Program-made: the position numbers and the translations under genes | Part shown: positions 20,774 through 33,684 of the stretch, piece by piece | Numbering within the stretch: the stretch's first letter is position 1 | Layout: each line of letters opens with the position of its first letter | The notes under the pieces: generated by a model | What the model saw: only the letters and a program-made list of their open reading frames with translations | The model's database searches: none | Told to the model about the DNA's origin: nothing | Assembly: GCA_963682175.1 (NCBI GenBank) | Contig: OY821782.1 | Coordinates: 29,471,741-29,535,740 of the forward strand | Direction: 5' to 3' | Length of the DNA stretch: 64,000 bases | From: Triglochin maritima | Lineage: Eukaryota; Streptophyta; Magnoliopsida; Alismatales; Juncaginaceae

Positions 20774-21960
20774 CTTGGAGCGTAAGCACATTCCAAGTCA
20801 TCAGGTCCCGTAAGTCCACAACTACAGGAGCTCGGTCCAACTCTAAACTCTAAATCTTACTAATGAGAGAAGCCAATTTCACCTCTGACGCGATATTTGA
20901 TTTAACTTTATATGATCCAGCTCGACCAGAAGACCTGGCAGGTGGTGGCTCTCTCATGGTGTCCCACTCAAAGGTACGTTCAGCCATTAATTGAAAATTG
21001 TCCCATGCCTCATCGATGGGTTTCATTTGGAAATCACCTTGACACATCGACTCCAACAATGTGCGGGTGTTGTAGTTGAGGCCCTCATAAACAATCTGGC
21101 ACCGCAGCCATAACTCAAGTCCATGATGAGGACACTTTTGGAGAGGGTCTTTGAACCTCTCAAAGAAAGCATGAAAAGATTCGGTCTCAGTCTGATACAT
21201 TTGATGTATTTGGTGCCGTGTATGTTGAATTTTCCTTTGAGGGAAAAATATCTTCAGAATACAGTCACAAAGTCATTCCGAAACCGAATAGAGCTCGCTA
21301 GGAGGTTGTACGTTCATTTCTTTGCGTTATCCTTTAAAGTAAAACAAATCATCCTCAACCGGACTGCATCCTCATCAAGCTGTTGAAGCTTGAACATGTA
21401 GCATACCTCCTCGAATTCACGTATAAAAATATACGGATCCTCCTTATTGGCAGTGAAGGTAGGAAGCGTGCTCACATATTGAGGTTTCAACTCATAGTTG
21501 TTCCCACGAGCTGGTGGAAGAACTATGCAAGAAGGTTACACGGCCCAAACAGGATGGGTCCACTCCCACAGAGTCATCAGTCTATCCTTTTGAGCTAAAG
21601 GTGGTGGTGCACCAAGAACTCGATCCTTATCGAATCCCTCTTCCTCCCGAGTCGGGGGAGGATGCGAAGGAGGTCTACATGGAGGTGAGAGTGGACCGAG
21701 GTAATCCATGTATGGAACCCTGTCTCCCCCACTCCATGAGACGACTCGGCCTCATGCTTTAAAGGAGATGGGGGCGAGATGGGTGACCATCGAGGCTGTC
21801 CATATCAGAAAAATGCACTCTCTCAAGTCGAGCGCTCTCACCAGAACGAGCCCAACCTCTCATAAAACGCTCGACTCGATTTTAAAACCACACACAACAG
21901 ATGGTGTAATCAGAGGAGGAGACCACTCATAGAATATAGAGAAGGAGAAGAGTCAGATGA
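20774..21960 (-). pseudogene. gag N-terminal half of element D
   Basis: Read on the minus strand it matches the first half of the G Gag (36324-37290). It has the proline-rich start, the EFEEVC-MFKLQQL block (about 21410) and the segment MYQTETESFHAFFERFKD to FEWDTMREPP (21200-20930). Only the last part (20850-21200) is an open frame; the rest has stops and frameshifts. It continues at 11276 beyond the CACTA insertion. The extra CTT at 20774-20776 is the CACTA TSD. Confidence 0.8.
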
Positions 21961-22888
21961 GAAGGAAGACTCCCGAGAACTAGCGTGGGTAGTGGGTGAT
22001 TGTAGAAGCCTAATCTAGCAAACACGGGTCAAACAACTTAAGGTCACCAAAGGTCCTTACAGCTAGACGACGCCTAACTGCGAGGTCACACAGCCCCAAC
22101 ACGCCTCACCACGCTACGACGAAGACCACAAAGCCCATTAAGTAAGCCAAGATCCAGAGATCTCGTCTCTCCTACTATTGACAAAGTGGGCGACGCTGAT
22201 CAGGCCATGACCGGATCACTCTCCTAATGCACCCGAGTCCTAGGGCCAATGTCTACTTGATTTTAGATTTAGGGCTTCTCTTGAGTGTCATTTTTGGGGC
22301 TAAGGAAGGGTTGATGAAATCCCCCACCTTATCTTAAAGACTATAGTTGGTGGCCCTTAAAGATGTTTTGAAAACTTATGCTAGCAAGAAACTAACCAAA
22401 CAAGCACTCACCTCACTCTTGTTACAATGCACATTTCTTACTAATGCATGATCTAAACATGCGTGAATGAGAGATCAGGTGCACGTACCTCACGCCAGCA
22501 ACTTACAACAAGAATGTTAAGAAAAGAAAAGACAAATGTGTGCAAGGTTTACAAATGATGCATGACCTAGATGGCAATAAGTCTAATCTTTTGCTTTGAG
22601 TTTTATGGTCCAAGTTGTCTTAACAAGGGGTCATGCAAGCCAAATTAAATTTTAACACTAAAACAGAGCATGCATGGCATCAAAAGTTACAAGAAACAAC
22701 TTGAAATAAGAAAAGGAATCTCCAGTTGAAACAGATATGAAAATTCAAGCACCAGAGTGGCCACTGGCGGATTAAAATCATCTACTGGCGGATTCTCTAG
22801 GGATTCTGGTCCCCAAACTTGAGCAGTTTACTTCTATGCTCATTTAGGTCCTCCTCATTTAGGTCTCTCCGATAACGGCACAAAAAAC
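21961..22888 (-). other. Untranslated leader of D with degenerate PBS
   Basis: On the minus strand this matches the conserved leaders of A, B and G. The GCTGGCGTGAGGTAC box is at about 22487-22501. Two ACTGGCGGATT motifs (22763-22773 and 22784-22794, + strand reading) lie exactly 21 bp apart where the other families have their leader palindromes. The PBS (about 22867-22885) has several changes from the tRNA-Asp complement. Confidence 0.68.
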
Positions 22889-23193
22889 TGTATTAAATCA
22901 GTTTAATTACCACAAGTGCACGACCGCGTTGAAGCGGTGGCAAGCACGGGTCAATCCATAAGGAGGGTGTGTGAGTCAGGTTCGCGATACTCGAGTGGGG
23001 GACAAGATGAGAGAGATGCGATCATAATTAAATTATAACACGAAGGAAATCAGTAAACAAACAATAAAACTAAACCCCTCGGGGGGTCCAGAAAGAACAT
23101 GAAAATAAAAAAGTGTGGTGTTGTGTGTTCAAATGTGCTCATTAAAACATGTCATACAAGAAATCTATAAAACTCAACTCCAACTTTGCCTCC
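22889..23193 (-). repeat. 5' LTR of element D, U5-side part
   Basis: It begins directly after the degenerate PBS and carries the CGTGCACTTG box and the U5 hairpin CCGC-TTCAAC-GCGG in reverse orientation (about 22934). E interrupts it at CCTCC (23189-23193); the LTR resumes at 30533. Confidence 0.78.
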
Positions 23194-24403
23194 TGATGAG
23201 AATTTTATTTATACCGAAAGTGCACGGCGTCAATGAAGACGTGGCACGTACGGGTCTAACACAAGGAGGGAGAGATATTGTTATTTTTGTGATTTTCGAT
23301 TAAGGAAAGAAAGATAGAGAAATAAGGTTTGTTTGAGAATTTGGTTTTTTAATTTTTCTAAAGCAAGAACAACAAAAACAAACTAAGAATAAAGCAAAAA
23401 TGGATGAGAGTCCCGTGGGTGCAGTGGGAGTTTAGATATCGGGTTTTGTTTAGAGAAATCTGAAACTTATAATGAATCACATTAGTTATAAAGCATTACA
23501 TGATAAATGACTTAACATAAACTCAAGTAATCAAAATATACTAACACGAAATTAAAATAATAACATCATTCTTCTTCTCGTCACCCTAAATCCGTCACCC
23601 CCACCCTTTGGAGAGAGTTAGAAACTCATGGATGGAGGGAAGCATAAGGGGTCCTAGAGAAACTACGAAACAAAACTAAAAACAAGAAATAAACCAACAG
23701 AATTTTATTTCTAAAGAATGGAACAAAAACTGTAGTTTTCCTTTCAACATCGTTTCGGGCCTATTTATAGCCGATACAAGGGACCCAAGTATGAAATAGG
23801 AAAGTACACGCGTCATGACACGACTAGACAAAATTCGGGGGCACGGATCGAAAGGGGGTGCGGCATTTTCGCCGCAAATCACATGTAATGGGCGGCGGAA
23901 TCGCCGCCATTTTGGCTCATATTTAATCCGGATTTTTCCTGTGTGTTTATGGTATCATTTAAATGTCATTTGCGCATCCGGATGGATTTCTTTCCTTTCT
24001 TTTGAGCTCCTAATTAATTCTTCCTATCTTTGGAGATCCAAATTGATTTTTTCTTTATAACTTCTCCAAAATAATATTTTGGTACTTGTAATTTGCAGTC
24101 GGGTCCTCGGCTTTTTGCAATTAAGTCCCTGGCTACTTTTGTGCTTAGGTCCTTGGCCTTTTTGTAATTAGGTCTTTGAATGCTTTTATGCTTGGATGGA
24201 CTTAAATTTGAACCCCGACAATCTTGAACTTGGTCTTTATGACAGAAATGAGTCTCTTGCACGTGTTTATGCTCGGGATATGGGTAATTTGCATTCAGGT
24301 CCCTGTATTCTGTAAATAAGACTAAACACATACCTTTGTAGCATTTATTGATATAAAGTTAATCTAAATGAACGACATATGATGCAATGTATGCAATGCA
24401 TCA
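23194..24403 (-). repeat. 3' LTR of element E
   Basis: Ends TGATGAGAATT...GCATCA. TATA (CTATTTATAG on the + strand) at 23761-23770. Palindrome pair at 23859-23908. U5 hairpin CGTC-AATGAA-GACG at 23228-23241 (+ strand reading). Confidence 0.92.
23859..23908. promoter_or_regulatory. Palindrome pair in U3 of E
   Basis: TGCGGCATTTTCGCCGCA (23859-23876) and GGCGGCGGAATCGCCGCC (23891-23908) have centres 32 bp apart. The 5' LTR carries mutated copies at 29984-30001 and 30016-30033, also 32 bp apart. Confidence 0.72.
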
Positions 24404-25582
24404 AATACCCCCACACCTAGATTTTGCTAGTCCCTAGCAAAACAAAATATAAGAAAAATGAAAACAAGGAAATCCTAACTCACTTTCGTAGGAATCACGG
24501 TTGCACTTAGCATGTGCAACAAGCCTTTAAACCCCTATGTTTTCTTAGAGGGCGAGTTTTGTCTTGTGAGGGTTTTCAGTTGACACACCCACAGAGTCTT
24601 AATTCAACATTTCATTAATAACTCTCAATATCTCCACCTAAACTTATAAATCTCACTTACAATTCTTGCATGCTCATTATATAAATCTAACTCATAAAAA
24701 GTCTGACTTGGTCTTTGTTCCTCCAACATTCACACCACTAACCCTTCTACACATGTTATCACTTAAATTATTTTGCACGCCTCCTCTGGTGGTGAGGTAT
24801 CATTCGGATCAACCATGGCATGGATCATTCTTTTAACTTTGGGCCTTGAGTATCTTAAAGTGATTCGACACATTTGCTTTTTTGACACTTTTACCTTTTT
24901 TGCATTCGTGTAGCGAGTTTGCTCGATAATCCCGAGCTGGCAGACTCAAGTTACCAGGTTTTAAGATACCCCTACGGACCAGTGACTCGAAGGCTTGGGT
25001 TTTTGTAATCATTTTGCAAAATGTGCTTTCCTCACTACTTTTTTTTTACTCAAGGCTTAATTGCTATTAGAAGTCCACACTTCCCGGTATATTTTCCTCA
25101 ACCTCTGCTTTTTATCAACCACTTCAAAGATTTTATTCATCCAATTTAAGTGCATACATGTCTTAAAGGGTAATGTGTTATTTCTTTGGAACTTAGATTT
25201 ATGTCATAGTTTCTACAATTAGAACTATATAATAAAGAACAAAAACTCAATGCAATTTGTACACGTGTTTTGGCAGTTCAATCTTAAGCTATGTCATGGA
25301 GCATTGAATAATTTTTTTTAAATGAACAAAATATATAGATAGATAGATAAACACCCCCTACACCTAAATCATGCATTGTCATCAATGTAAGCAAAGATAA
25401 AGTAAATGCACTTATTCCCTGAGTCAACTGCGGTAGAGGGATTGAATTTGCTCAGAGTCAACCATAGTCAGAACGAGATTGAATGTCACCATGTTGGTGC
25501 ATGTATCCAGGTTAATTGTTCCCCATGTTGCCCTGAAGGTCCTGAGGTAAAGATTCCACACCCCTCACATGTGTTGATTCTT
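24404..25582 (-). other. 3' non-coding region of E
   Basis: On the minus strand it begins after the protease tail and ends in the polypurine tract (24404-24418, reverse of AGGTGTGGGGGTATT). Hairpin 2 (GTTGCAC/GTGCAAC, 24500-24520) is perfectly kept. Hairpin 1 is replaced by a different, weaker inverted sequence (about 24532-24552). No ORF is credible. Confidence 0.7.
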
Positions 25583-28030
25583 TTATTTGCTCGAGTGATG
25601 GTGGTTGGGTAGATGAATTACTCCCCTTTTATCACTTTCTTTTTGATTTTGGGATGGTTTATTTGATTTAGAAATCTTATAAATACGCGATCTCATCACA
25701 ACGTCACTTTGATTGCAAACAATTTCTGGTTCACTATCAACATGAAAGATATTAAATTCAGCTTTTAAATTTCCAAAAGATAGTTGCATGAGCCCATTTC
25801 GATAATTTATCAAAGTTTCAGAAGTGGCTAAAAAGGGTCTACCTAGTATTACAGGGATTTGTCTCTTAGGATTGACAACATGTTCAGTGTCTACAACGAC
25901 AAAATCCACTGGGTAAATGAAGTCACCAACCTTAATCAAAACATCCTCTACTATACCTCTTGGTTTCTTAACAGAGCAATCAGCAAATTGAAGGGTTGTC
26001 TTAGAGTGTTTTAGTGGACCAAGGTTTAGTTGCTCATAGACAGAGTACGGGAGTAAGTTAACACTAGCACCAAGGTCTAGAAGGGCTTTGTTGATAAAAG
26101 TATCTCCTATCGCACATGAAATTGTGGGACACCCAGGGTCTTTATACTTTATAGGAGACGAGTTGGACAGAATAGAGATTATGTTTGCAGTTAAGAATGC
26201 CCTCTTTGGTACGTTCGTTTTTCTCTTCTTAGTGCATAGATCCTTTAAGAATTTAGCATAAGCAAGTATTTGTTGAATCATATCTAGGAGTGGAATATTC
26301 ACCTTAACTTGCCTAAATACTTCTAAGATTTTCTCCATTTGTGCACTTGAGCTCGTCTTAAGTCTATTGGGGAATGGGGCTTTAGGAACATAGACTCGCT
26401 CAGGTTGAGCTATAGGGTCTGGTTGACTAGGTGGGTTGGGCTTTTCAAATTGGACTTCAGGTTCAATGGTTAGGTCACATGTGGGTGATTGACGGCTAGA
26501 TTGATTAGGAGCCCTAGGATTTACCACATTGTTATCAACTTGTTTTCCGAACCGTAATGATACAACTGCATTTATTTGTTGGAACGGTCCCTCCTCATGA
26601 ACTATTTGAACCGGTCTAGGGTTGTTACTTCCTAGAGGTGTTTGATAGGGCTGATATTGATTATTAGGTCTTGGATTCACCTCAGGTTGACTTGGAAACT
26701 GACCCTTTTCTCTTTCACCTACTATTTGTGCTAGTTGGCTGACTTGTGGTTCTAGCCTTTGGAAGGATTGGGTGGTTGTTTGCATAAAAGTCTTAACCAA
26801 ATTTTCCAAGCTTGTCAACCTAACATCATAATCTCCATTGTTACTAAACCCAGATGATGTATTATTTTGGTTTTACAGGTTTGGTTGTTGGCTAGGAGGT
26901 TGACCTTGTTGGCTCCATGAAAGATTGGGATGATTACGCCAACCCGGGTTATAGGTTAAGGCGTATGGGTCATTTCTAGAATGGTTAAATGCGGCATTAA
27001 CTTGTTCCAAGTCCGCACAATCCTCCATTATATGACCAGTTTGACCACATCTAGAGCAAGGGATAGAAGAGGCTTGATTCACTAGGAGTCATATTTTTAG
27101 CTCTAGACTTTCCATTCTACGCATAAGGGTAGCTAGTTTTGCTTCAGCAGCTACAGTAGCATCTACAGCTAAGACACCTGGTTTGGGTTGACTTGCTATT
27201 CTAGATCCAATACTCGGGTTATTCGGTGCTCTAGCATTGTCCCATTGCATACTATTTTCGGCTAAATCCTCAAGAAAAGTCCAAGCGTCATTCTCATTTT
27301 TGGACATAAAGTTTCCTTGGCTTACAGATTCTAACATAACCCTAGATGTAGGTGTTAATCCCTCATAAATAACTTGGCACAATTGCCATCTTGGAATTCC
27401 ATGATGAGGGCATTGGGTCAACAGACTCTTAAATCTTTCTAAATAGGAATAGAACGGCTCGCTCTCAGATTGAACGAATGCAACAATTTCATTCCAAATC
27501 CTAATAGTCTTATGGTTGGGGAAATCTTTCTTTAAGAATACTTGAACAAACTCGGCCCAACTCCTAATAGATATTTCGGCTAGACTATATTGTCATTTCT
27601 TAGCGTCGTCCTTCAGTGCTAGAGGCACGAATTTAAGACGCACTGCCTCTACAGAGATATGCTGGTATTGCATAAGGGAGCAAATTTCCTCAAATTCTCT
27701 AAGGAAGAGATATGGGTCGTGCTTAGAGGTGAACTTGGGCAACATACTCATCTATTGTGCCTTCAGTTCGAAGTCGTGACCCAGTATGATGGGCATAACG
27801 ATGCACGATGGCTGAGCAGCCATCGTTGGGTAGCACCGATCCCTCAGAGTCATAGGTGGTGCAACAGGTGGGTCCACTACATTCTCACCCATTGGATCCG
27901 GGTGAGGTGGTGCAACAGGTGGATTGGGGCTAAGCTCTAGACTGGAATCTAGATGAACTCGTGAGAGTCGATTGGTCAAGTCCCGAACCCAAATCTGAGT
28001 GCACCGGTTAGAATCAATTTTTGAATTCAA
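25583..28030 (-). pseudogene. gag-protease polyprotein of element E (broken)
   Basis: Minus strand, in order: a proline-rich N-terminus with MTLRDRCYPTMAAQPSCIV (28030-27752); a degenerate capsid-like core; CPHHGIPRWQLCQVIYEGL to LAENSMQWDN (27421-27200); a CCHC knuckle CSRCGQTGHIMEDC (about 27013-27066); and a long open frame (26818-25583). That last frame holds the PLLDMIQQI linker, the protease DLG (26069-26077), ILGRPFLATSETL and a short basic tail. Breaks lie between 27752 and 27421 and around 27085 and 26845. The protease part is one intact frame of 411 codons, the best preserved protease in D, E and H. There is no RT. Confidence 0.87.
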
Positions 28031-29301
28031 ATTTGAAATTTAAATTCCAAATTCAATTTCAAGAATCAATAAAAAAATTATAATTTTTTTCAAAAATGGA
28101 AACAAACAATAGAAGGGGGAAAGATAAGAAAGGAATCCTAATCTAGAGAATTGAGATGAGAAGAGAAAGAAGACTCAGATGAGAAGGGAAACTTAACTCT
28201 AAAAGATAGATGAGAGGGTTGGTCAGAAGTTTCCTAAACAAGCACGGTTCAAACAATCCAAGATCTAGTGTAGCTTAAATCTAGAAGACTCCTAACTGGT
28301 TGAGTCGAATTGGTTCGCTTGATTCACCTCCCTCACTAATCAAACCAAATTGGCCAGACTGTGTATAGCTAGTGGGGTCGCTTCCGATAGAGTCGGTGCC
28401 AATTAGACAATCACTTCGCTTGGAAGACTTACGTCAACACAAAAACACTTTCGAGACACCAAATTAAATTCGATCAGCTTCAAGTCATAGCAAGTCAAAC
28501 CAATCTTCTCCTTAATTGAGTTTGAGTCCTTAGGGGCCAATGTCTAATTGATTTTAATTTTAAGGCTTGGGTGACACTTTAGGTTTGTGATTTGTGGGCC
28601 ATGGAAGGGTGATGAAATCCCCACCGTATCTTTTCCTACGGAGTTGCCCTTAAGATAGTTTAACTTAAATCTAGCAAAGATAGTCAAACATTGGTATTTA
28701 GTTGGGGGACAATTGCAAGGTTGTATGCAAACTAAATTATATGCTTAAATGCAATCGATAAAAACCACGCACGTACCTTGCCTCCAGCACTCTTCAACAA
28801 AAAAAAATTGCAAGAATTTAGCAAGAATAATGCAAACAAAACACAATATGATGCATGCACTAAGTCTTTCTAATTTTGCCAATTTTTAAGTCAGAGTTGA
28901 ATTATTGCCAATTATGGAGTTTTAGCTTAACACGAGCAGTTCTACAAAAAGGAAATTTTCCGAAAATAGAAATTACGAGGAAAAAGGCAACCAAGGTTAC
29001 CTACGCACGCTCAGTCGGGTTCGCCGCCCGCTCTTGAAATTTCCAGTTTCTCTACGCGTCCACCCAGAGATGGAGACAACCCCAGAAAAAATTGAAGCCC
29101 AGATGCTTCAGACGTGCAGCGGATCCGCCGCAGATTGTTCTTTAGGTGTGGCGATTTTGCCACCCTTCTTGCTCCGACTGTGACCGGATTTCACTGCGCA
29201 CTCCGTTGTCTCCTAAAACGCAAACCCAAATGGATAGATCACGCACATGATAAACATAATAGAATCGAAATCACCAAAAATAAACAAAATCTTCGTCGCC
29301 T
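28031..29301 (-). other. Untranslated leader of E
   Basis: About 1.27 kb. Palindromes GTGGCGATTTTGCCAC (29148-29163) and GCGGATCCGC (29119-29128) lie 32 bp apart centre to centre, echoing E's U3 pair. The GCTGGAGGCAAGGTAC variant of the leader box is near 28775-28790. No ORF is credible. Confidence 0.65.
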
Positions 29302-29318
29302 CCCCGGCAACGGCGCCA
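29302..29318 (-). other. Primer-binding site of E (tRNA-Asp)
   Basis: The reverse complement reads TGGCGCCGTTGCCGGGG, a perfect match to the complement of the plant tRNA-Asp 3' end, 6 bp inside the 5' LTR boundary. Confidence 0.92.
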
Positions 29319-29324
29319 AAAACT

Positions 29325-30527
29325 TGATGAGAATTTTATTTATACCGCAAGTGCACAGCGTCAATGAAGACGTGGCAAGTACGAGTCGAACACAAGGTGG
29401 GAGAGATATTGTTATTTTTGTGATTTTCGATTATGGAAACAAAGAGAGAGAAATAAGGTTGGTTTGAGATTTTGGATTTTTAATTTTTCTAAAGCAAGAA
29501 CAACAAAAACAAACTAAGAATAAAGCAAATATGGATGAGAGTCCAGCGAGTGGGAGTTTAGATATCTGGTTTTGTTTAGAGAAATCTGAAACTTATAATA
29601 AATCACATTAGTTATAAAGCATTACATGATAAATGACTTAACATAAACCCAAGTAATGAAAATATACTAACATGAAATTAAAATAATAACATCATTCTTC
29701 TTCTCGTCACCCAAAATCCGTCACCCCCACCCTTTGGAGAGAGTTAGAAACTCATGGGTGGAGGGAAGGAGAAGGGGCCCTAGAGAAACTACGAAAGAAA
29801 ACTAAAAACACGAAATAAACCAACATAATTTTATTGCTAAAGAATGGAATAAAAACTCTAGTTTTCTTTTCAACATCGTTTCGGGGCTATTTATAGCCGA
29901 TACAAGGGACCCAAGTATGAAATAGGAAAGTACACACGTCATGACACGACTGGACAAAATCCAGGGGCACGGATCGAAAGGGGTGCGTCATTTTCGCCGC
30001 AAATCACATGTAATGGGCGGCAGAATCACCGCCATTTTGGCTCAGATTTAATCCGGATTTTTCCTGTGTGTTTATGGTATGATTTAAATGTCCTTTGCGC
30101 GTCCGGATTGATTTCTTTCCTCTCTTTTGAGCTCCGAATTAATTCTTCATATATTTGGAGATCCAAATTGATTTTTCTTTAGAACTTATCCAAAATAATA
30201 TTTTGGTACTTGTCATTTGCAGTCGGGTCCTCGGCGTTTTGCAATTAAGTCCTTGACTACTTTTGTGCTTAGGTCCTTGGCCTTTTTGTAATTAGGTCTT
30301 TGAATGCTTTCATGCTTGGATGGACTTCAATTTGAACCCCGATAATCTTAAACTTGGTCTTTATGACAGAAATGAGTCTCTTGCACGCGTTTATGCTCGG
30401 GATATGGGTAATTTGCATTCAGGTCCCTGTATTCTGTAAATAAGACTAAACACATACCTTAGTAGCATTTATTGATATAAAGTTAATCTAAATGAACGAC
30501 ATATGATGCAATCTATGCAATGCATCA
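29325..30527 (-). repeat. 5' LTR of element E
   Basis: About 1,203 bp. It pairs with 23194-24403 with moderate divergence by eye. TATA (CTATTTATAG) at 29887-29896. U5 hairpin at 29359-29372. Confidence 0.92.
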
Positions 30528-30532
30528 CCTCC

Positions 30533-31488
30533 ACATGAAGTAAGATAAAGCCCTATCATTAAAACATACAAGACAATAATAGAAATGAAGCTAATATATT
30601 CACATGCAACATGACTCAAATCATACTACGTATCCACGTGAAATTAGATTTATCAGAATCATTAAAACATACAAGACATTAATTAAGATAAAGCCAACAT
30701 GAGCACATGCATGCACATGTCTTGTTCCCTTCTTCCACTCCATCCTTACCCTCACCTCATCATTCCCCATTAAATAGGCTCACTAATCTAAGCATGGGCT
30801 AAGATTCACTCAAGAACATTAGCACATCAAAGATAAGAGTGAAATCTCATAAGATGGTTACGGAAATCATGTAAGGCTCAAAAGATTAAGATTAACACAT
30901 ACTAATCCATCACATGATCAAATCACCTTCTTTTCCCACCCCCAATGGGGATGAACTCTCTACTCATCTCTACACTAAAGAAAACATAAAAATAACATGA
31001 ACCCGTGATGGAAATGACTAAAAACAAGATTTAACAAACAACATCAAAGAAATTGTATTTAAGGAAAGACTTGTATTTGATGAACAAAACACACACTTGA
31101 TTGAAATGAAAAGATTACAAAGTATCCTTCTTCTCCTCCAACTACACTAATCGGCAGCAAAACAAAACCTAAAAGTAACGAAGAAGCAAGAAGAAGTGGG
31201 AGATGATGGCTTACAATGGTATATATAGACTAATATATGGTTAGGATTAATCTGAGAATAATCGGACGGTTCTAAATCACATCTGACAGTCCAGGAATGC
31301 TCTGACCTGACAACCCGAACTACGACCAAAATTTCAGACCCTTTGGACAATTGTGATCTGCTAGTGGCGGATCAATTGGATTCGATTGGGTTGCAATTTT
31401 GTCTCTAAATTTGGCACGTGGGGTGAAGTCCTGGTCTGCTCGTTCGAATCCCTTTGATTTTAATTGACGAAATACTGATCTGATTCAA
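30533..31488 (-). repeat. 5' LTR of element D, U3-side part (truncated)
   Basis: It continues the LTR broken at 23193 and matches D's 3' LTR through GATCTGATT at about 31480. It then stops abruptly; the TG start of the LTR is missing and unrelated sequence follows. Confidence 0.75.
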
Positions 31489-32229
31489 GTCACCTACATG
31501 AATATGAAAGTATAGCAAAATAAACCTATCATACTAGTGTACATGGCATAATAGAATGCATCATGTAAAACCTTCCTCGTCCAGGGGTAAATAGCGGACA
31601 ACAACCCCATAACATCATCGGGTCTTTCGAGGAGACCTACCGCTGGTACAAGCGGTCCTATAGAGAGTATGCTACGCACCCCACACGCAGCTACACTAGA
31701 CATGGGGTTCGGTGAGGGTCGCACGAACTTCTGCATCACAAAATCAAATTTGATCTCGTGAACAATACCCTAGCCAGGTTGTGCCATAGCCAGATTACCT
31801 GCCAGAATACATCGTCGGACAGTCATCACCGCCGCCCCTCGGTCGCGCGGTCCTTCAGGCAGCCACTCGGTCATGCTGGGTCCCTCCCACCGCCACTCGA
31901 TCATGCAGGGCACATCATCGCCATCATGGCCAGTCGATCGTATCTGTCGTCTATAAGGTCGGCTGATCGTACTCATCCGGACCGATGTCCGTGGGGTCAT
32001 CTTGCTCTGTGGAGCTGTGCAATACCATGAATGGGAATTGACAATCTCTCAATTATACTACCCTAGTAAAAGCCAAACAAAAGCTCTAGGTTACGTCACA
32101 ATCCATAATACGGAGGTGGCTTGTGTCCGAAGTCAAGTATCCGCACTCTTCCAGTCGGAGGTCCCTGGGTAGGCACGATCATCGCACCCACTGTTACCTC
32201 CCAGCTCATGTACGAAGCAAGGACACGAG
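31489..32229. other. Unassigned segment, left part
   Basis: It matches no LTR or internal region elsewhere in the window. On the minus strand it has short open stretches: about 75 codons starting in the linked segment at 33776 and continuing to about 32098, with GPPTGRVRILDFG, and an open stretch of about 70 codons around 31990-31770. These are separated by a stretch opening GTAACC and closing near a TTGCACAG (about 32095-32008) that resembles an intron. I do not recognise a family. It could be a gene fragment, or the remains of another transposon. Confidence 0.4.
32225..32229. repeat. Target site duplication of solo LTR F (partner 33685-33689)
   Basis: ACGAG on both sides of F, perfect. Confidence 0.9.
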
Positions 32230-33684
32230 TGATTGATTCAGTTATAATAAACCGCAAGTGCATGGCCGCAATGAAGCAGTGGCAAATACGGGTCGATCCA
32301 CAAGGAGGTGTGTCGACTTTAGTTTTTTCAAAGGTGAGAAAGGAGTTATGATCAAACTACACTAAAATGCAAGAGGAAATGAAAAATTTAGCAATAAAAC
32401 TAAACCCCATAGAGGGTAGAGAAAGAATGTGAATACAAAGATATGTGTAAGGACAATTAATTGGAAAGAAGCTAATGAACTCATGTATAAAGACCAAACC
32501 CCACTATTCCTCCACCTGAAATAAGATTGACACAATCATTAAAACATGCAAGACATCAACCAAGGTAAGGGCAACAAGAGTACATGCAACTACTAGTCAT
32601 GTTTCCTTTATTAATCCATCCAAATCCTCACCTCATCATTCCCCACAAAATAAGTCCACTAGTCTAAGCATATGCTAAGCTTCATTCAACAGCGTTAGCA
32701 TACCAAAGACAAGAGTGAAATCCCATTAGATGGTTATGGAAATCATATAAGCCACAAAAGATTAAGATAACACACACCTAATACATCACATAATCACATC
32801 ACATATTTCTTCACCCCCCAAATGGGGATGGAACTACTCACTAATCATTACACTACAACCTACATTAACAAAATGAAACATTCTACTGAAAGGAAATTAA
32901 ACTAAGCAAGGAAGAAATATTAAAGAAGCTAATTGAAAGGACATAAAACTAAAGAAGCATGCAAGACATATGAAAGGAAATTAAACTAAGAAAGAAGCAA
33001 CATAACTAAAGGAAAACTATATTAATTTCAAACTCACAATACAAGTAGCTTCTCCCTACTTGAGATTTTGCTCAAAGGCTCACTTCAAGTAGAGAGCATG
33101 GCCACCAAGCATGAGATTTTTCTCCAAGGCTCACTTCAAGTAGAGACCATGGCCACCAAGCATGTGTTGAACAATTGGGGACAATCCCCCTGTATGGGAC
33201 TAATACACTACCAAAAATAGACATAAAACACCCTAATATATGACCCAACTAAACCTTAGAAGATCCGGACCAATCCCGACCGCCAATCAGCGGTCTTGGG
33301 CCGCCAATTGGGGGTCTATATGCTTCAGATTGGGCTCTAATTTGAAGTGTTGTTGTCAGGCTCGATTTCGTCATGTGTGATGTATCCTAATCGGTTGTGT
33401 GGCTTGCGTCCCGAATCCAATTGCCAAAATACTCCTCATGATGGTGTGGAGTTTTTTCATTTGCTCATTGGTCCTTTGGTTTTACATTCGGGTCCCTCTC
33501 TCTTGCATCTCAGTCCATAAGTCTTGCAACTTAGTCCAATTTCTTGCTTTTAAGTCCTTTTAGAGTCTCTCCTTCTCAAACCTATTTATTTCTGCAACTT
33601 AAAATTAAACTCATTACGTAGCATTGTTTTGGCTAAGAATAAAGGATATAAGAGACAAATATATGGATGATATGATGTCAATCA
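32230..33684 (-). mobile_element. Solo LTR F (Athila lineage)
   Basis: A single 1,455-bp LTR on the minus strand. Its reverse complement begins TGATTGACATCATATC and ends CTGAATCAATCA, and it has a perfect 5-bp TSD and no internal region. Such solo LTRs arise when the two LTRs of an element recombine and delete the interior. It carries a palindrome pair (33278 and 33299, 21 bp apart), a 51-bp tandem duplication, and no clear TATA box. Confidence 0.92.
33061..33162 (-). repeat. 51-bp tandem duplication in solo LTR F
   Basis: Two adjacent 51-bp copies (33061-33111 and 33112-33162) with a few differences. They cover the segment that in the other LTRs lies downstream of the TATA box. Confidence 0.85.

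Larger units (their letters stand above)
23194..30527 (-). mobile_element. Element E: divergent Athila-lineage retrotransposon, gag-protease only
   Basis: A 7.3-kb minus-strand element with LTRs of about 1.2 kb (23194-24403 and 29325-30527), a perfect tRNA-Asp PBS, a gag-protease region, a polypurine tract and the perfect TSD CCTCC (23189-23193 and 30528-30532). The flanks join to GCCTCCACATGAA, the reverse of the CATGTGGAGGC box seen in related LTRs, which proves insertion into D's LTR. It again lacks RT, RNase H and integrase. Its LTR and motifs differ from the A/B/G/J group. Confidence 0.93.
9187..31488 (-). mobile_element. Element D: decayed Athila-type retrotransposon, interrupted twice
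   Basis: Read on the minus strand: partial 5' LTR (31488-30533, then 23193-22889), leader (22888-21961), gag (21960-20774), gag C-terminus and protease (11276-10085), partial 3' LTR (10084-9187). E (23194-30527) sits in its 5' LTR and the CACTA element (11277-20773) in its gag, both with TSDs. The PBS is degenerate. The region after the protease active site, through the 3' non-coding part, is deleted. D is clearly older than its inserts. Confidence 0.8.

Noticed and set aside
28031..29300. A gene in the E leader (117-codon + strand ORF at 29114-29467)
   Set aside because: It runs across the PBS and into the LTR on the strand opposite to E, and has no family resemblance.
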